Source of the DNA: Natrinema mahii
Lineage (GTDB): Archaea > Halobacteriota > Halobacteria > Halobacteriales > Natrialbaceae
Direction of reading: 5' to 3'
Assembly (NCBI GenBank): GCA_000690595.2
Contig: JHUT02000001.1
Coordinates: forward strand, 124,001-188,000
DNA: 64,000 nt
Shown here: one piece after another, positions 45,662 to 55,551 of the stretch
Layout: the number at the start of each line of letters is the position of its first letter
Numbering within the stretch: position 1 is the first letter of the stretch
Notes under the pieces: model-generated
Databases searched by the model: none
What the model was told of the DNA's origin: nothing
What the model saw: the letters and a program-made list of their open reading frames with translations, nothing else
Position numbers and translations under genes: made by a program

Positions 45662-47869
45662 TCAGAAGACGAATCGCTCGACGATCCGGCCGACCAGCCC
45701 GGGCCGGCGCGACTCGTGTGCGTGGACGCCGAGGGCGGGCGAGTCGGTCGCGTCGATGAGCCGGTCCGCGAGGTCGTTGCCGACGATCGGCCGGAGCCGG
45801 CCGCCAGACCGGCCGACGACGAGGAACTCGGCGTCCCGCGCGACGCCGATCAGTGCCGAGACGGAGCCGTCGGTCTCGACGAGTTCGGTCGTCACCGGCG
45901 CGGAACAGAGGTCGCTCAGCTCCGCCTGATACTCCTCGACCGTCCGCTTGAGATCGGCCGAGGCCGACGACTCGACGGCGTAGACGAGTCGCACCGTCGC
46001 GTCGAACTCGCCCGCGAGCGCGTCGGCGATCCTGACCTTCGAGGGATCGAACGGGCTCCGGTCGGTCAGGACCGTCACCTCCGAAACGGCGTCGAAGTCG
46101 CGGTCCTCGACGAGGACGACGTCACACGGCGCGTGTTCGAGGATCCACTCGACTGGACTGCCGAGCAGTTGCGGGCGGAGCCCGCCGGGCTGGCGCTCCA
46201 TGAGGAGGACGTCGGCGTCCTCGTGGATCGCGAAGTTGACGATCGCGTGTTTCGTGTCGTGGCTGACGATCTCGCCGTAGGTGATCGGCACGTCGAACTC
46301 CGCCGAGAGCTGGTCGGTCTGTTCCTCGAACTGGAGGTCGGCCGGCGACTGCGTCTCCGAGGCGTAGTCCAGCGACACCTGATCCGGCACCTCGTCGAAC
46401 TGGACGACCGTGACGCCGCCGCCGCGCTCGCGGGCGACGTCGGCGGCGATGCGGATCAGTTGCCGCTCGCGTGCCTGCCCGGTCCCCTCGGTGAGGGCCA
46501 CGAAGACGTCGTCCGATCCCGACTCGAGGACGTCCTCGGTCCGGTCGACGGCCGAGCGGCCGGTACTCCGCCGGACCGTGTTGACGGCGATCCCGGCGCG
46601 GTCGATCCGGGGCCGCGCGTAGAACGCGTACCAGGCGATGCTCCCCGCGGTGATGACGGCCGCACCCACGAGGGCGACGGTCCCCATCTGCGTGAGGAGG
46701 ACGAGCCCGCTCGCGACGCCGAACAGCTGGATGCCCGGATACAGCGGCGACTCGAACGACGGCTCGTACTCCTCGGGATCGGCGTAGCGAAAGGCGATCA
46801 CGGCGACGTTGATCAGGACGAACACGAGGATCTGGAACGCGCTCGCGAGCTTTGCGATCTCGAGGATGGGGACGAACGCGATCAGGGCGAGCATGACGCC
46901 GCCGGTCAGCGTGATCGCGGTGATGGGCGTTCCGAACCGATCGCTGACCGTCGCGAACCGGGGCGGCGCGAGGTCGTCGCGGCTCATCGCGAAGGGGTAC
47001 CGCGACGACGAGAGGATGCCCGCGTTCGCGGTGCTGACCAGCGCGAGGATGGCCGCGAGGACGACGGCGATGACGCCCGGGGACGCCAGCGCCTCCTCGG
47101 CGGCGACCGCCATCGGCGTCGCCGAGTCCGCCAGTTCCTCGAGCGGGGAGACGCCGACCATCACCGCGACGATGAGGACGTAGAGGATCGTCGTGAACGT
47201 CAGCGAGCCGAGGATGCCAAGCGGGATGTTCCGCCCGGGATCCTCGATCTCCTCGGCGACGCTGGCGACCTTGGTGACGCCGGCGTAGGAGACGAAGACG
47301 AGCCCGGTCGCGGCCAGCAGGCCGCCGAACCCGTCGTCGAGGGAGCCGTCGAACTGCCCGGGATCGACCGTCGTCGCGCCGCCGCCGACGAACCAGGCCA
47401 GCGCGGCGAGCATGACGACGACGATCGCGACCTGGAGTTGACCGGTCTGTTTCGCGCCGAAGACGTTGACCGCGATGAGCACGACCGCCAGCGTCACTGC
47501 GACGGGTTTGACCGGCAGATCGAGCAGGAGAACGAGATAAGGGACGCCGCCGACCAGCGCCAGCGCGCCCTTGAACGCCAGCGAGAACCACGTGCCGACG
47601 CCGGCGACGGTGCCGAGCAGGGGCCCCATGCCCCGCTCGATGTAGATGTAGGTCCCGCCGGCCTCGGGCATCGCCGTCGCCATCTCGGACTTGCTCAGGG
47701 CCGCGGGGACGACGAGCAGTCCCGCGAGCAAGTATGCGATCACGACGCCCGGCCCGGCGATTTCGATCGCTAACGCCGGCAGGATGAAGATTCCGCTGCC
47801 GATCATCGCGCCGATACTGATGGCCATTACCGAGGCCAGTCCGAGGTCTCGCTCGAGGTCTTTCGTCAT
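45662..47869 (-). CDS. APC family amino acid permease with two C-terminal USP domains
   Basis: The protein has 735 residues. Residues ~1-430 form a 12-helix amino acid-polyamine-organocation transporter (GLASVMAISIGAMIGSGIF near 12, GGTYIYIERGMG near 72). Residues ~440-735 are cytoplasmic and contain two universal-stress-protein folds (DDVFVALTEGTGQARERQLI; EVTVLTDRSPFDPSKVRIAD), with GRSGGRLRPIVGNDLADRLI resembling the UspA nucleotide-binding loop at the end. Such fusions probably regulate transport by a nucleotide signal. Substrate is unknown. Confidence 0.9.
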   Translation of the reverse strand: MTKDLERDLGLASVMAISIGAMIGSGIFILPALAIEIAGPGVVIAYLLAGLLVVPAALSKSEMATAMPEAGGTYIYIERGMGPLLGTVAGVGTWFSLAFKGALALVGGVPYLVLLLDLPVKPVAVTLAVVLIAVNVFGAKQTGQLQVAIVVVMLAALAWFVGGGATTVDPGQFDGSLDDGFGGLLAATGLVFVSYAGVTKVASVAEEIEDPGRNIPLGILGSLTFTTILYVLIVAVMVGVSPLEELADSATPMAVAAEEALASPGVIAVVLAAILALVSTANAGILSSSRYPFAMSRDDLAPPRFATVSDRFGTPITAITLTGGVMLALIAFVPILEIAKLASAFQILVFVLINVAVIAFRYADPEEYEPSFESPLYPGIQLFGVASGLVLLTQMGTVALVGAAVITAGSIAWYAFYARPRIDRAGIAVNTVRRSTGRSAVDRTEDVLESGSDDVFVALTEGTGQARERQLIRIAADVARERGGGVTVVQFDEVPDQVSLDYASETQSPADLQFEEQTDQLSAEFDVPITYGEIVSHDTKHAIVNFAIHEDADVLLMERQPGGLRPQLLGSPVEWILEHAPCDVVLVEDRDFDAVSEVTVLTDRSPFDPSKVRIADALAGEFDATVRLVYAVESSASADLKRTVEEYQAELSDLCSAPVTTELVETDGSVSALIGVARDAEFLVVGRSGGRLRPIVGNDLADRLIDATDSPALGVHAHESRRPGLVGRIVERFVF

Positions 47870-48212
47870 TGGGTACTGAGTTGCGGTGATGTGGCGTTCG
47901 GCCCCTCGAACGGGCCCGGCATCGAACCCGACCCCATCGTGTCGGGATACTCACCCGGGCAACGGGCATCGAGAGACGCGTGCATCGGTATCCAGAAACC
48001 GGATACCCGCTTAGGAGAGAGACGGGCGGAGACAGCATAAACGTCACGGAAGGGGAACGTATATCGGACGGATTCGAACCGCCACCGATTGGAAAATCCT
48101 GGAAGTTCGGAAATACACGACAGAACTCAACAAATGAAAAGTGGGGTGATGCGGAGGGACGCGATCGAGGGCGGGAGCGCCCACGAAACGACACGAGGCG
48201 GACCGAGCGCCG
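47870..48212. other. Intergenic region upstream of the APC permease
   Basis: About 340 bases. A perfect inverted repeat GGTATCC-AGAAACC-GGATACC lies at 47987-48007, about 120 bp before the permease start, a possible operator. At 48066-48083, GGACGGATTCGAACCGCC resembles the 3' part of a tRNA T-arm on the minus strand, but no tRNA surrounds it. No protein is seen. Confidence 0.4.
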
Positions 48213-48923
48213 CTATTCGATCGATACCAGGCTGTCGAGGACGTCGTCCAGGTCCGCGTTCGTCACGGCCAGCGAGTAGCCGTCGATGCGGGCGAGTTCC
48301 TCCGCATGATCCCAGAGGTCGTCCTCCGCGAGGCCGTGGAGGATGACGGCGTTCGGCGTCGGGTTGACCACCCGCAGGGCGATCCCGACGCCCTCGCCCT
48401 GCGTGACGTTCGTAAAGACGAGAACGCGGTTCGTGCTCTGGCCGTAGAGCCGAAAGAACTCCTCGCTCGAGAGCCGCGTGATCGCCTCGATGCTGTCGAT
48501 GACGGTGTGACCGCTGACCCGGTCGGTACCGCTCGAGGCGACCTCGGTCGCCTCGAGGTCGTCGTGGAGCCGGTCGAGGGGGATCGAGGTGGCGTACTCC
48601 CGGAGGTCGTAGACGACGTCGCTCTCGAAGCCCGCCGAGAGGACCCGGCCGTACTGGCGGATGCGCTCGCCGCCGCGGCGCTCGTCGATCGCGAGCAGTC
48701 CCTCGACGAGTCGGCCGACGACGCCGATGCCGGGGCTCTCCCGGCGGCCGCTCTCGTAGTCGGAGATGACCGACGAGGAGACCTCGAGTTCGGTCGCCAG
48801 ATCGGTCTGGGAGACGTCGAAATCGGTGCGCCACTTGCGCAGGGTCGCGCCGGGGTCGTCGCTCAGCGTGATCTCGCCGGCGATCTTCTCCGCGAGTTCC
48901 CGTTTGGGTCCGCGTCCGCTCAT
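48213..48923 (-). CDS. HTH-domain transcriptional regulator
   Basis: The protein has 236 residues. At ~27-85 it has an XRE/Cro-type helix-turn-helix (LRKWRTDFDVSQTDLATELEVSSSVISDYESGRR). The C-terminal ~150 residues form a conserved archaeal domain that may bind a ligand (VLVFTNVTQGEGVGIALRVV, NAVILHGLAEDDLWDHAEEL). It is an archaeal regulator of unknown target. It begins at ATG 48923, with about 185 bp between it and the divergent UbiB kinase, which it might control. Confidence 0.88.
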   Translation of the reverse strand: MSGRGPKRELAEKIAGEITLSDDPGATLRKWRTDFDVSQTDLATELEVSSSVISDYESGRRESPGIGVVGRLVEGLLAIDERRGGERIRQYGRVLSAGFESDVVYDLREYATSIPLDRLHDDLEATEVASSGTDRVSGHTVIDSIEAITRLSSEEFFRLYGQSTNRVLVFTNVTQGEGVGIALRVVNPTPNAVILHGLAEDDLWDHAEELARIDGYSLAVTNADLDDVLDSLVSIE

Positions 48924-49108
48924 ACCCGACGGTCGCCCGGTCGGTCCAAGTAGCTACCGGAGACGACCGCGGCCGGCCGTTCGTCGCCTCGAGACCGGGG
49001 TCGATCGACCGACCGCACGATACCGGGAGCGACCACGGACGTATTTGTGGCCGGTGTTCGAAGACGGGGTATGAGCTGTCGACCGATTGACGCCCCGCCG
49101 ACGAGCGA

Positions 49109-50677
49109 ATGAGGGGGTACTATCTCCGATACCTGCAGGTCCTCGTACGGTTCCTCCCGATCGCGATCGCCTTTCTCCGGGACCGACGGCGCTTTCTCGT
49201 CTTCGGGCCGCCCAGACGGGTCGCCGAGGCCACCCATCGGGAGCGTGCCCGTCGGCTGACTGAGACGATGGTCGACCTCGGGCCGGCGTTTATCAAGATC
49301 GGCCAGGTGCTGTCGACTCGCCCCGATCTCGTGCCGCCGATCTACGTCGAGGCGTTCGCGTCGCTGCAAGACGAGATCCCCGAAGATGCCGGCGGCGATC
49401 CGCTGACCGTCGTCGAGGCGGAACTCGGCGACGACCTCGATCTCGAGACGCTCGAGCCGGTCGCCGGGGGGTCGCTAGCGTTCGTCTACACCGTCGACTA
49501 CGAGGGCGACCGGATCGCGCTGAAGGTCCGCCGGCCCGGCCTCGAGCCGATGATCGAGCGGGATCTGCGCGTCGTCAGGGGGCTCGTCCCACTGTTGCGG
49601 GCCGTCGCCGACGAGGACCAGCGCTACTCGATCGAGAACGTCGCCGACGACTTCGAAGCGATCGTCCTCGAGGAACTGGATTTCGAACGCGAGGCCGAGA
49701 TCATGCGGACGATCGCGGACAATTTCGCCGACGACGACCGGGTCCGCATTCCGGCGACCTACGACGACCTCTGTTCCGAACGGGTCGTCGCGATGGAGTA
49801 CATCGAGGGGACGAAGATCACCGACGAGGACGCGCTCGCAGCGGCCGGACGCGACCGGACCGAGATGGCCACGCTGCTGGCCCGCACGTATCTGAAGATG
49901 GGGCTGGTCGACGGCGTGTTCCACGCCGATCCACATCCCGGCAACCTCGCGGTGACGGCGGAGGGACGACTCGTCGTCTACGACTACGGCATGAGCCGGC
50001 GACTCACCGAGGCGGAACAGGAAGACATCACGAGCCTCTACCGGCACCTCGTCCGGCGCGACGTCGACGGCCTGTTGAACACGCTGATCGCACTCGAGGT
50101 GTTAGATCAGTCGGTCGACCGGGCCGCGGTCAGGCAGGTCCTCGAGCTAGTGATCGACAACCTCGAGGGGCGGTCGGAGATCACCTGGCGACAGATCATC
50201 ACCGAACTGTTCTCGACGCTCCAGGAGTTCCCGTTCCGGATCCCGCCGAACGTCATGTTGCTCGTCCGAGTCGGGACGGTCGGCGAGGGTGTCTGCCGGA
50301 GCCTCGATCCCGAGTTCGACTTCATCGCGGTCACCCGCTCGTTCCTCGTCGACCACGGGTTCATCGAGAGCGAGGTCGACGCGCTGCTTGCGGACGTCCG
50401 GACCGACCTCCGCGAGTCGGCCCCCGTTCTGGCGCGGGCCCCGGCGCGGTTCGATGCCGTCTTCGGCCAACTCGAGCGCGGCGAACTCGTCGTCAAGACC
50501 GAGCCGGTCGAGCCCAGCGACGGCGGTGATCCGGCCGTCGGGTACGCCGTCGTCGCCGGCTCCCTGTTGCTCGCGAGCGCCGTCTTGACCTTTCACCCGG
50601 AGCCGCTCGAGGTCGGAAGCGCCGTCCTCGCGCTCGTCTTTCTCGGGCAGTACGTTCGCCACCGCCGAACGGGGTAG
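49109..50677 (+). CDS. ABC1/UbiB family atypical kinase
   Basis: The 522-residue protein has the family signature LGPAFIKIGQVLSTRPDLVP (KxGQ motif, near residue 57), the Ala-rich nucleotide loop VAGGSLAFVYTV near 118, an ALKVRRPG lysine near 133, the catalytic HADPHPGNLAV near 272, and a DYG in VYDYGMSRRL near 290. Two C-terminal membrane helices (AVVAGSLLLASAVLTF, AVLALVFLGQYV) anchor it. UbiB/ADCK members act in quinone or lipid metabolism with ATPase rather than protein kinase activity. The ATG at 49109 is used. Confidence 0.9.
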   Translation: MRGYYLRYLQVLVRFLPIAIAFLRDRRRFLVFGPPRRVAEATHRERARRLTETMVDLGPAFIKIGQVLSTRPDLVPPIYVEAFASLQDEIPEDAGGDPLTVVEAELGDDLDLETLEPVAGGSLAFVYTVDYEGDRIALKVRRPGLEPMIERDLRVVRGLVPLLRAVADEDQRYSIENVADDFEAIVLEELDFEREAEIMRTIADNFADDDRVRIPATYDDLCSERVVAMEYIEGTKITDEDALAAAGRDRTEMATLLARTYLKMGLVDGVFHADPHPGNLAVTAEGRLVVYDYGMSRRLTEAEQEDITSLYRHLVRRDVDGLLNTLIALEVLDQSVDRAAVRQVLELVIDNLEGRSEITWRQIITELFSTLQEFPFRIPPNVMLLVRVGTVGEGVCRSLDPEFDFIAVTRSFLVDHGFIESEVDALLADVRTDLRESAPVLARAPARFDAVFGQLERGELVVKTEPVEPSDGGDPAVGYAVVAGSLLLASAVLTFHPEPLEVGSAVLALVFLGQYVRHRRTG

Positions 50678-50755
50678 GGGACGCATTCGCCGTGGAGGGG
50701 CGAGTCCGCGACGCCGACCAAACAATCAAGCCCCCGCGGTTCGAGTCGCCGAGAT

Positions 50756-51397
50756 GTGCCATCGACGGTCGTCCACGTCGCGTTCGCGGGACTGATCGGG
50801 ATCGCCCTGCTTGGCGACGAGTTCGACACGCGGGCGATCCTGCTCGTGATGGGTGCGACGGCCCTGCTCGATCTCGATACGCTGATCGGCATCGTCGTCC
50901 CAGGGACCCACCGGGCGGCGTTGCACAACCTCTGGATCGTCCTTCTTCCCGCCGCCGCCCTGCTGTGGGACCGGCGACGCGAGGAGTCGCTCGTCCGGAA
51001 GCGGTGGGGCGCGTACGGCCACCGCCTCGCGTGGGCGACGCTGGCCGCGTTGCTGTTCGCGCACGTCCTGTTCGACGCATTCTTCAACGGCGTCAACCTC
51101 TTCTGGCCGGTCCACGACCGATTCTACGACCTCTCGGGCGAACTGCTCGTCACGGATCAACGCGGCCTCGTCCAGACGTTCGTCGAACTCGAGGGCAGCG
51201 GCGTCGCCGAGGAGACGGCGCGGGGCACGACCGAAAACACCCACTACCGGACCGGCGTCGACCCGACCCGGGACGAGCCCGCGACGGGGGTCGAACGGAT
51301 CTTCCCCATCGCGGCGACCGGCGAGCGGTTCGTCCTCACTATCGCGGGGCTCACCGCGGTGGGCGTGCGGATCCTCGAGGATCGACGGTCACCGTGA
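50756..51397 (+). CDS. DUF457-type membrane-bound metal-dependent hydrolase homolog
   Basis: The 213-residue protein starts at GTG 50756 and reads MPSTVVHVAFAGLIGIALLG. It has four membrane helices with the family's polar residues in them: VHVAFAG near 6, ALLDLDTLIG near 36, HRAALHNLW near 53, and AHVLFDAFFNG near 102, all His/Asp candidates for metal binding. Family members (YdjM/LexA-regulated inner-membrane proteins) lack a defined substrate. The C-terminal soluble part is acidic. It follows ubiB by ~80 bp on the same strand. Confidence 0.82.
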   Translation: MPSTVVHVAFAGLIGIALLGDEFDTRAILLVMGATALLDLDTLIGIVVPGTHRAALHNLWIVLLPAAALLWDRRREESLVRKRWGAYGHRLAWATLAALLFAHVLFDAFFNGVNLFWPVHDRFYDLSGELLVTDQRGLVQTFVELEGSGVAEETARGTTENTHYRTGVDPTRDEPATGVERIFPIAATGERFVLTIAGLTAVGVRILEDRRSP

Positions 51398-51578
51398 GAC
51401 GGATCGCCGCCGATGGAGCGCCGCGATCACACCGTCGCCGAACCGCCAAAACGACAATATTTCTAGAATTATAGGACAGTGCGTTCGGTAGCACGATCAA
51501 TGCCGCTCGTGGCCATCGCTATCGCTCGGTGGGATCGAGCAGCGACCTGCGACGACCCGTCTGGCTTGTTCGATCCGG

Positions 51579-52544
51579 TCAGTCGCGTGTGAGCGAACGA
51601 AGCTGTTCGAGACGTGTCTCGAGGGACGGATGGGTCGACAGGAGTCCCGTCCCAGTGGCCACGGGTTCGAGGGTCGGAAGCACGTTGACCGCATTCATCG
51701 ATCGAGCGTGGTCTCGGAGATCCGTGGTCGGTTTCGGAGTCGTCGACTCGTCGAGTTTCTCGAGTGCACTGGCGAGTGCAGCGGGCTCTCCACTCATCAT
51801 AGCAGCGGCGCGGTCGGCGGCCAACTCTCGACCACGCGAAAAGACGCCGACACCGATCACGGCGATGAACGAGAGGAGATGTCCACAAAGTTCGAAGACG
51901 TTCGACGTGCTACCCTCGTCTTCCGTGAGCGTCTCGGCGGCGATAAGCGGTACCAGAAGCACCGTGATTAGTCGAAGATCATCGTTGGCAATATGACCGA
52001 TCTCATGTGCGAGCACTGCCGATAGCTCAGGCTGTGACAGCGTTTCGATAAGCCCCGTCGAGAGTACGATAATCGGAGCCTCGTCGCGGCTAGCGCTGAC
52101 AATGGGTGAATCCGGCCGAGACGTCGTATATGCAAGCGGAGTGGCCGTCGAGGCAATCCGGACCGTCGGTGTCGCAATCCCTACCTGCCTCGAGAGGCGC
52201 TCGACTGAAGAGTCGATATACGACATCTCGGCCATCGTGGTCTCCGAAAGCGGCGTCGTTCGCTCGAGAAAGGCGGCACGTTCGGTCTGAATAATGCGCA
52301 CAATCGCTCGAACGAACAAGCTTGTTGCGCCGAGCGCACAGAGCGACCAGACGATCGGCCAGAGTATCCGAGGGGGAGTGATTTGAACGAACGCCAGGAG
52401 ATCGGATCCATACGCGGAAAGAATCATTCCACCGGCGACTGCAATTACCGCCACAATAGCGAGGCTGCCAGCGAGTACCAGCCCACTAATGGCTGCTGCG
52501 AGGACCGCACGGGTTACGAGTCCAGCCGGTGTCGTCAGTCGCAT
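51579..52544 (-). CDS. M48 family membrane metalloprotease (HtpX-like)
   Basis: The 321-residue protein has two N-terminal membrane helices, a zinc protease motif AVLAHEIGHIAND (HExxH, near residue 180) followed by helices, and the third ligand Glu in RELAADRAAAMMSG near 240. It is a membrane protease for quality control of membrane proteins. It uses more Ser/Thr/Ile and fewer Asp-rich runs than its neighbours, and its DNA is slightly less GC-rich, which hints at transfer. Confidence 0.9.
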   Translation of the reverse strand: MRLTTPAGLVTRAVLAAAISGLVLAGSLAIVAVIAVAGGMILSAYGSDLLAFVQITPPRILWPIVWSLCALGATSLFVRAIVRIIQTERAAFLERTTPLSETTMAEMSYIDSSVERLSRQVGIATPTVRIASTATPLAYTTSRPDSPIVSASRDEAPIIVLSTGLIETLSQPELSAVLAHEIGHIANDDLRLITVLLVPLIAAETLTEDEGSTSNVFELCGHLLSFIAVIGVGVFSRGRELAADRAAAMMSGEPAALASALEKLDESTTPKPTTDLRDHARSMNAVNVLPTLEPVATGTGLLSTHPSLETRLEQLRSLTRD

Positions 52545-52631
52545 CGTGGCTGTTTTCCGTTCGGTCTGAAAAAGTACTAACTATTTCTCGGAGTCTCTTT
52601 CGCGGACGTATTTACTGTCAGCACCGATTCG

Positions 52632-53390
52632 TCACTCTGCCGCGTCCGTTTTGGTCGGCGGCTCCGTCGTCTCGACGCGCTCGCGCAGCCACTCGATGGC
52701 CGCGTCAACCGTCTCGAGATCGGTACTCGAGACGCGGATCCGTCCCGGTCGATGCTCGCTTCGCGGATAGCTGCCGACCGCCACGTCGAACCGCTCGGTC
52801 ACGCCCTCGAGGGCCTCGTGGAGCGACCCTTCCGGGGCCGGCGTGTAGATCGTCCGGGCGACGGCGTCGCCCTGGAACTCGTCGGCGACGGCCTCGAACA
52901 TGGCCCGCATCTCGTCGGGGATGCCCGCGAAGACGTAGACGTTCTCGACGATACAGCCGGGGGCCCACCCCTCGTCGATGACGATCGGCGTCGCGCCCTC
53001 GGGGATCGAGGCCGCCGCGTCGATATCGAGTTGCAGGTCGTACTCCTCGACCAGGTCGGGGTTCTCGTCGCGGAACGCGGCGGCCTTCTCGACCAGCCGC
53101 TCGCGGATCTCGCCGTGGACGACGAACGCCCGGTCCAGACCGTCGGCGACGGCCTCGACGGTCACGTCGTCGGGCGTGCCGCCGATACCGCCGGTGACGA
53201 TCACGGCGTCGAACGCGTCGCTCCAGCGGGCGACGGTGTCTGCGATCAGGTCGCGGTCGTCGGGGATCGTCAGGACCCGCTCGACGCTGCTGCCCCGTTC
53301 GGTGATCCGCTCTGCCAGCCACGACGCGTTGGTGTTGGTCGTCGACCCCGCGAGGATCTCGTCGCCGACGGTGACGATCGCGACGTTCAT
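52632..53390 (-). CDS. CinA/MoeA-fold molybdopterin-binding domain protein
   Basis: The 252-residue protein starts MNVAIVTVGDEILAGSTTNT, the MoCF-binding N-terminus, followed by NASWLAERITERG and IVTGGIGGTPDDVTVEAVAD near 70, and a C-terminal region with AGIPDEMRAMFEAV. It corresponds to the N-terminal part of CinA (competence/damage-inducible) without the amidohydrolase C-domain. Archaeal members have been proposed to be nucleotide or ADP-ribose pyrophosphatases; role unproven. Confidence 0.88.
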   Translation of the reverse strand: MNVAIVTVGDEILAGSTTNTNASWLAERITERGSSVERVLTIPDDRDLIADTVARWSDAFDAVIVTGGIGGTPDDVTVEAVADGLDRAFVVHGEIRERLVEKAAAFRDENPDLVEEYDLQLDIDAAASIPEGATPIVIDEGWAPGCIVENVYVFAGIPDEMRAMFEAVADEFQGDAVARTIYTPAPEGSLHEALEGVTERFDVAVGSYPRSEHRPGRIRVSSTDLETVDAAIEWLRERVETTEPPTKTDAAE

Positions 53391-53594
53391 GGGCGGCGTT
53401 GGGACTCCGGGCAGTTAGCCGCTCCGGGACGCGACCGACGGTCGATCCGGCCCGGCGGCGGCCGAGCGGCCTCGAGCAGCGGGCCCGTCTCGCCCGTAGC
53501 GCCACGGTTTTGACAGCCCTGTTCCAAGTGTCCGTATGGTGGTATTCAGCGGCAGTTCGACGACGACGGCACTGGGCCGCTCGGGATCGCCCGG

Positions 53595-54944
53595 GTGGAA
53601 CCGATGGTAGACCTCGCCTTCTCGGTCGGGCGGCTCCTCTTCGCTCTCTTTCTGGTCTTCCTGAACGGCTTCTTCGTCGCCGCAGAGTTCGCCTACGTCC
53701 GGATCCGACCGACCCAGATCGAGGCCCTCGTCGATGAGGGACGGCGGTCGGCGAAACTCCTGCAGGAGGCCGAGGAGAACCTCGACGACTACCTCGCGAC
53801 GACCCAGCTTGGCATCACGATCGCCTCGCTGGGGCTCGGATGGGTCGGCGAACCCGCGATCGCCTCGCTGCTCGAGCCCGTGCTGGGGCCGGTCCTGCCG
53901 GCCGGAACGTTGCATCTCGTCTCGATCGCGATCGGGTTCAGCGTCATCACCTTCCTGCACGTCGTCTTCGGGGAACTCGCGCCGAAGACGCTGGCCATCG
54001 CCGACGCCGAACGCATCGCCCTGCTGGTCGCCGCGCCGATGAAGTTCTTCTACTACATCTTCATCCCGGGAATCATCGTGTTCAACGGGACGGCGAACTT
54101 CTTCACACGCCTGCTCGGCGTCGCGCCGGCCTCGGAGCGCGATGAAAGCCACAGCGAGGAGGAGATCCTGCGGATCGTCGCCAAGTCGGGCGAACAGGGC
54201 GTCGTCGACACCGACGAGGTCGAGATGATCGAGGCGGTGTTCGATCTCGGCGACACGGTCGCCCGCGAGGTGATGATCCCCCGGCCGGATGTCGTCACCG
54301 TCCGCGCCGACATGCCCCTCTCGGAACTCCGCGGGGTCGCCGCCGGCGGGAACTACACCCGCTACCCCGTCGTCGACGACGACGCCGACGACCCGGTCGT
54401 CGGATTCGTCCACGCCAAAGACGTCCTCCAGGCCATCGAAGCCGCCGACGGGGAGGACGCCCCAGCGGACGAGCCGACCGCACGCGACCTCGTGCGGGAC
54501 GCGATCATCGTCCCCGAAACGCGCCGGATCGACGGCATCCTCGCGGAGTTTCGCCGGCAGGACGCCCAGTTGGCCGTCGTCATCGACGAGTGGGGTGCCT
54601 TCGAGGGGATCCTGACGATCGAAGACGTCATCGAGGAAGTCATCGGCGACATCCGCGACGAGTTCGACGCCCCCGACGCGGAGGCGTCGATCGACGAACT
54701 CCCCGACGGCCGTTACGCCATCGACGGCGGCGTCACGCTCGAGACGGTCAACGAGACGCTGGACACTGCTCTCGAGGGCGAGGCGGTCGACACCGTCGGC
54801 GGCCTGGTCCTGAGCCGCCTCGGCCGCGCGCCCGAGGTCGGCGACTCGGTCGCGACCGACGGCTACGAGGTCACCGTCGAAGAAACCGAAGGGACGCGGA
54901 TCTCGCGGGTGATCGTCGAAGCGGTCGAAGAGTCGGCGGACTGA
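53595..54944 (+). CDS. CNNM/CorC-type protein (DUF21, CBS pair, CorC_HlyC domain)
   Basis: The 449-residue protein has an N-terminal DUF21 membrane domain (four helices; VFLNGFFVAAEFAYVRIRPTQ near residue 18, and the VFGELAPKTLAIADAER near 120). Two CBS repeats follow at ~215-340 (REVMIPRPDVVTVRADM; IVPETRRIDGILAEFRRQ), then a CorC_HlyC regulatory domain (DELPDGRYAIDGGVTLETVN). Relatives are linked to Mg2+ or cobalt efflux. Start at ATG 53595 or 53604. Confidence 0.9.
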   Translation: MEPMVDLAFSVGRLLFALFLVFLNGFFVAAEFAYVRIRPTQIEALVDEGRRSAKLLQEAEENLDDYLATTQLGITIASLGLGWVGEPAIASLLEPVLGPVLPAGTLHLVSIAIGFSVITFLHVVFGELAPKTLAIADAERIALLVAAPMKFFYYIFIPGIIVFNGTANFFTRLLGVAPASERDESHSEEEILRIVAKSGEQGVVDTDEVEMIEAVFDLGDTVAREVMIPRPDVVTVRADMPLSELRGVAAGGNYTRYPVVDDDADDPVVGFVHAKDVLQAIEAADGEDAPADEPTARDLVRDAIIVPETRRIDGILAEFRRQDAQLAVVIDEWGAFEGILTIEDVIEEVIGDIRDEFDAPDAEASIDELPDGRYAIDGGVTLETVNETLDTALEGEAVDTVGGLVLSRLGRAPEVGDSVATDGYEVTVEETEGTRISRVIVEAVEESAD

Positions 54945-55113
54945 TCGACCGCGCGGAGTCGCGAGGTTCCGGTCCGGTCGCTCGAGTCCGATCCGATGAC
55001 TGTGTTCGGACATAACAGTTTTCATACACTCTTATGTCGGACCGCGTCGTTTCCCCCGTACGACCCGCCGGACGTCCACTGCCGCCGGTTCCGGTGGGAC
55101 GTGGTGTCTCGAT

Positions 55114-55551
55114 ATGGACTACGACACGGACGACGGTCGGGCGGACGAGCCAGCGACGATCGAACGGGACGGACGAACGATCACGTTTCACTCCCGGTCT
55201 CGAGCGGCGGTGACCGGGACGTTCGAAGACGGCGACGTCGCCTACGCGAACACCGGGTTCTACGACGACGGCCGCTTCGGCGACACGATCCTCGAGGACG
55301 GCGTCGCGTTCGGCGACGACGTCGACGCGCCGTTTTCGGGGACGGTCGTCTTCGAGATCGGCGACGAACCGGGCGTCGCCGTCGAATCGGACCGCGTCGT
55401 CGTCACGGTCTCGGACTACGGGAGCGACGGGACCGTCATCACGTCGCTGACGACCCGACGGGCGGATTACCGGATGGGCGCGCCGACCCACGAGCATCCG
55501 CGGGCAAGCGAGTGGCTCGAGGCCATCGACCCCGATGATAGTAGCCGTTGA
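55114..55551 (+). CDS. Unknown haloarchaeal protein with a MITE-derived C-terminus
   Basis: The 145-residue acidic protein starts MDYDTDDGRADEPATIERDG. It is mostly beta-strand with no membrane or metal motif. The mobile repeat begins at 55537, so the last four residues (SSSR-like tail, DSSR) and the stop codon TGA are supplied by the element. The original C-terminus was probably different, and the protein may be truncated or only slightly altered. I do not recognise the family. Confidence 0.6.
   Translation: MDYDTDDGRADEPATIERDGRTITFHSRSRAAVTGTFEDGDVAYANTGFYDDGRFGDTILEDGVAFGDDVDAPFSGTVVFEIGDEPGVAVESDRVVVTVSDYGSDGTVITSLTTRRADYRMGAPTHEHPRASEWLEAIDPDDSSR

Noticed and set aside
48066-48083. GGACGGATTCGAACCGCC, like the 3' end of a minus-strand tRNA
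   Set aside because: No acceptor partner or anticodon arm upstream on that strand; could be an old attachment scar, but nothing else supports it.
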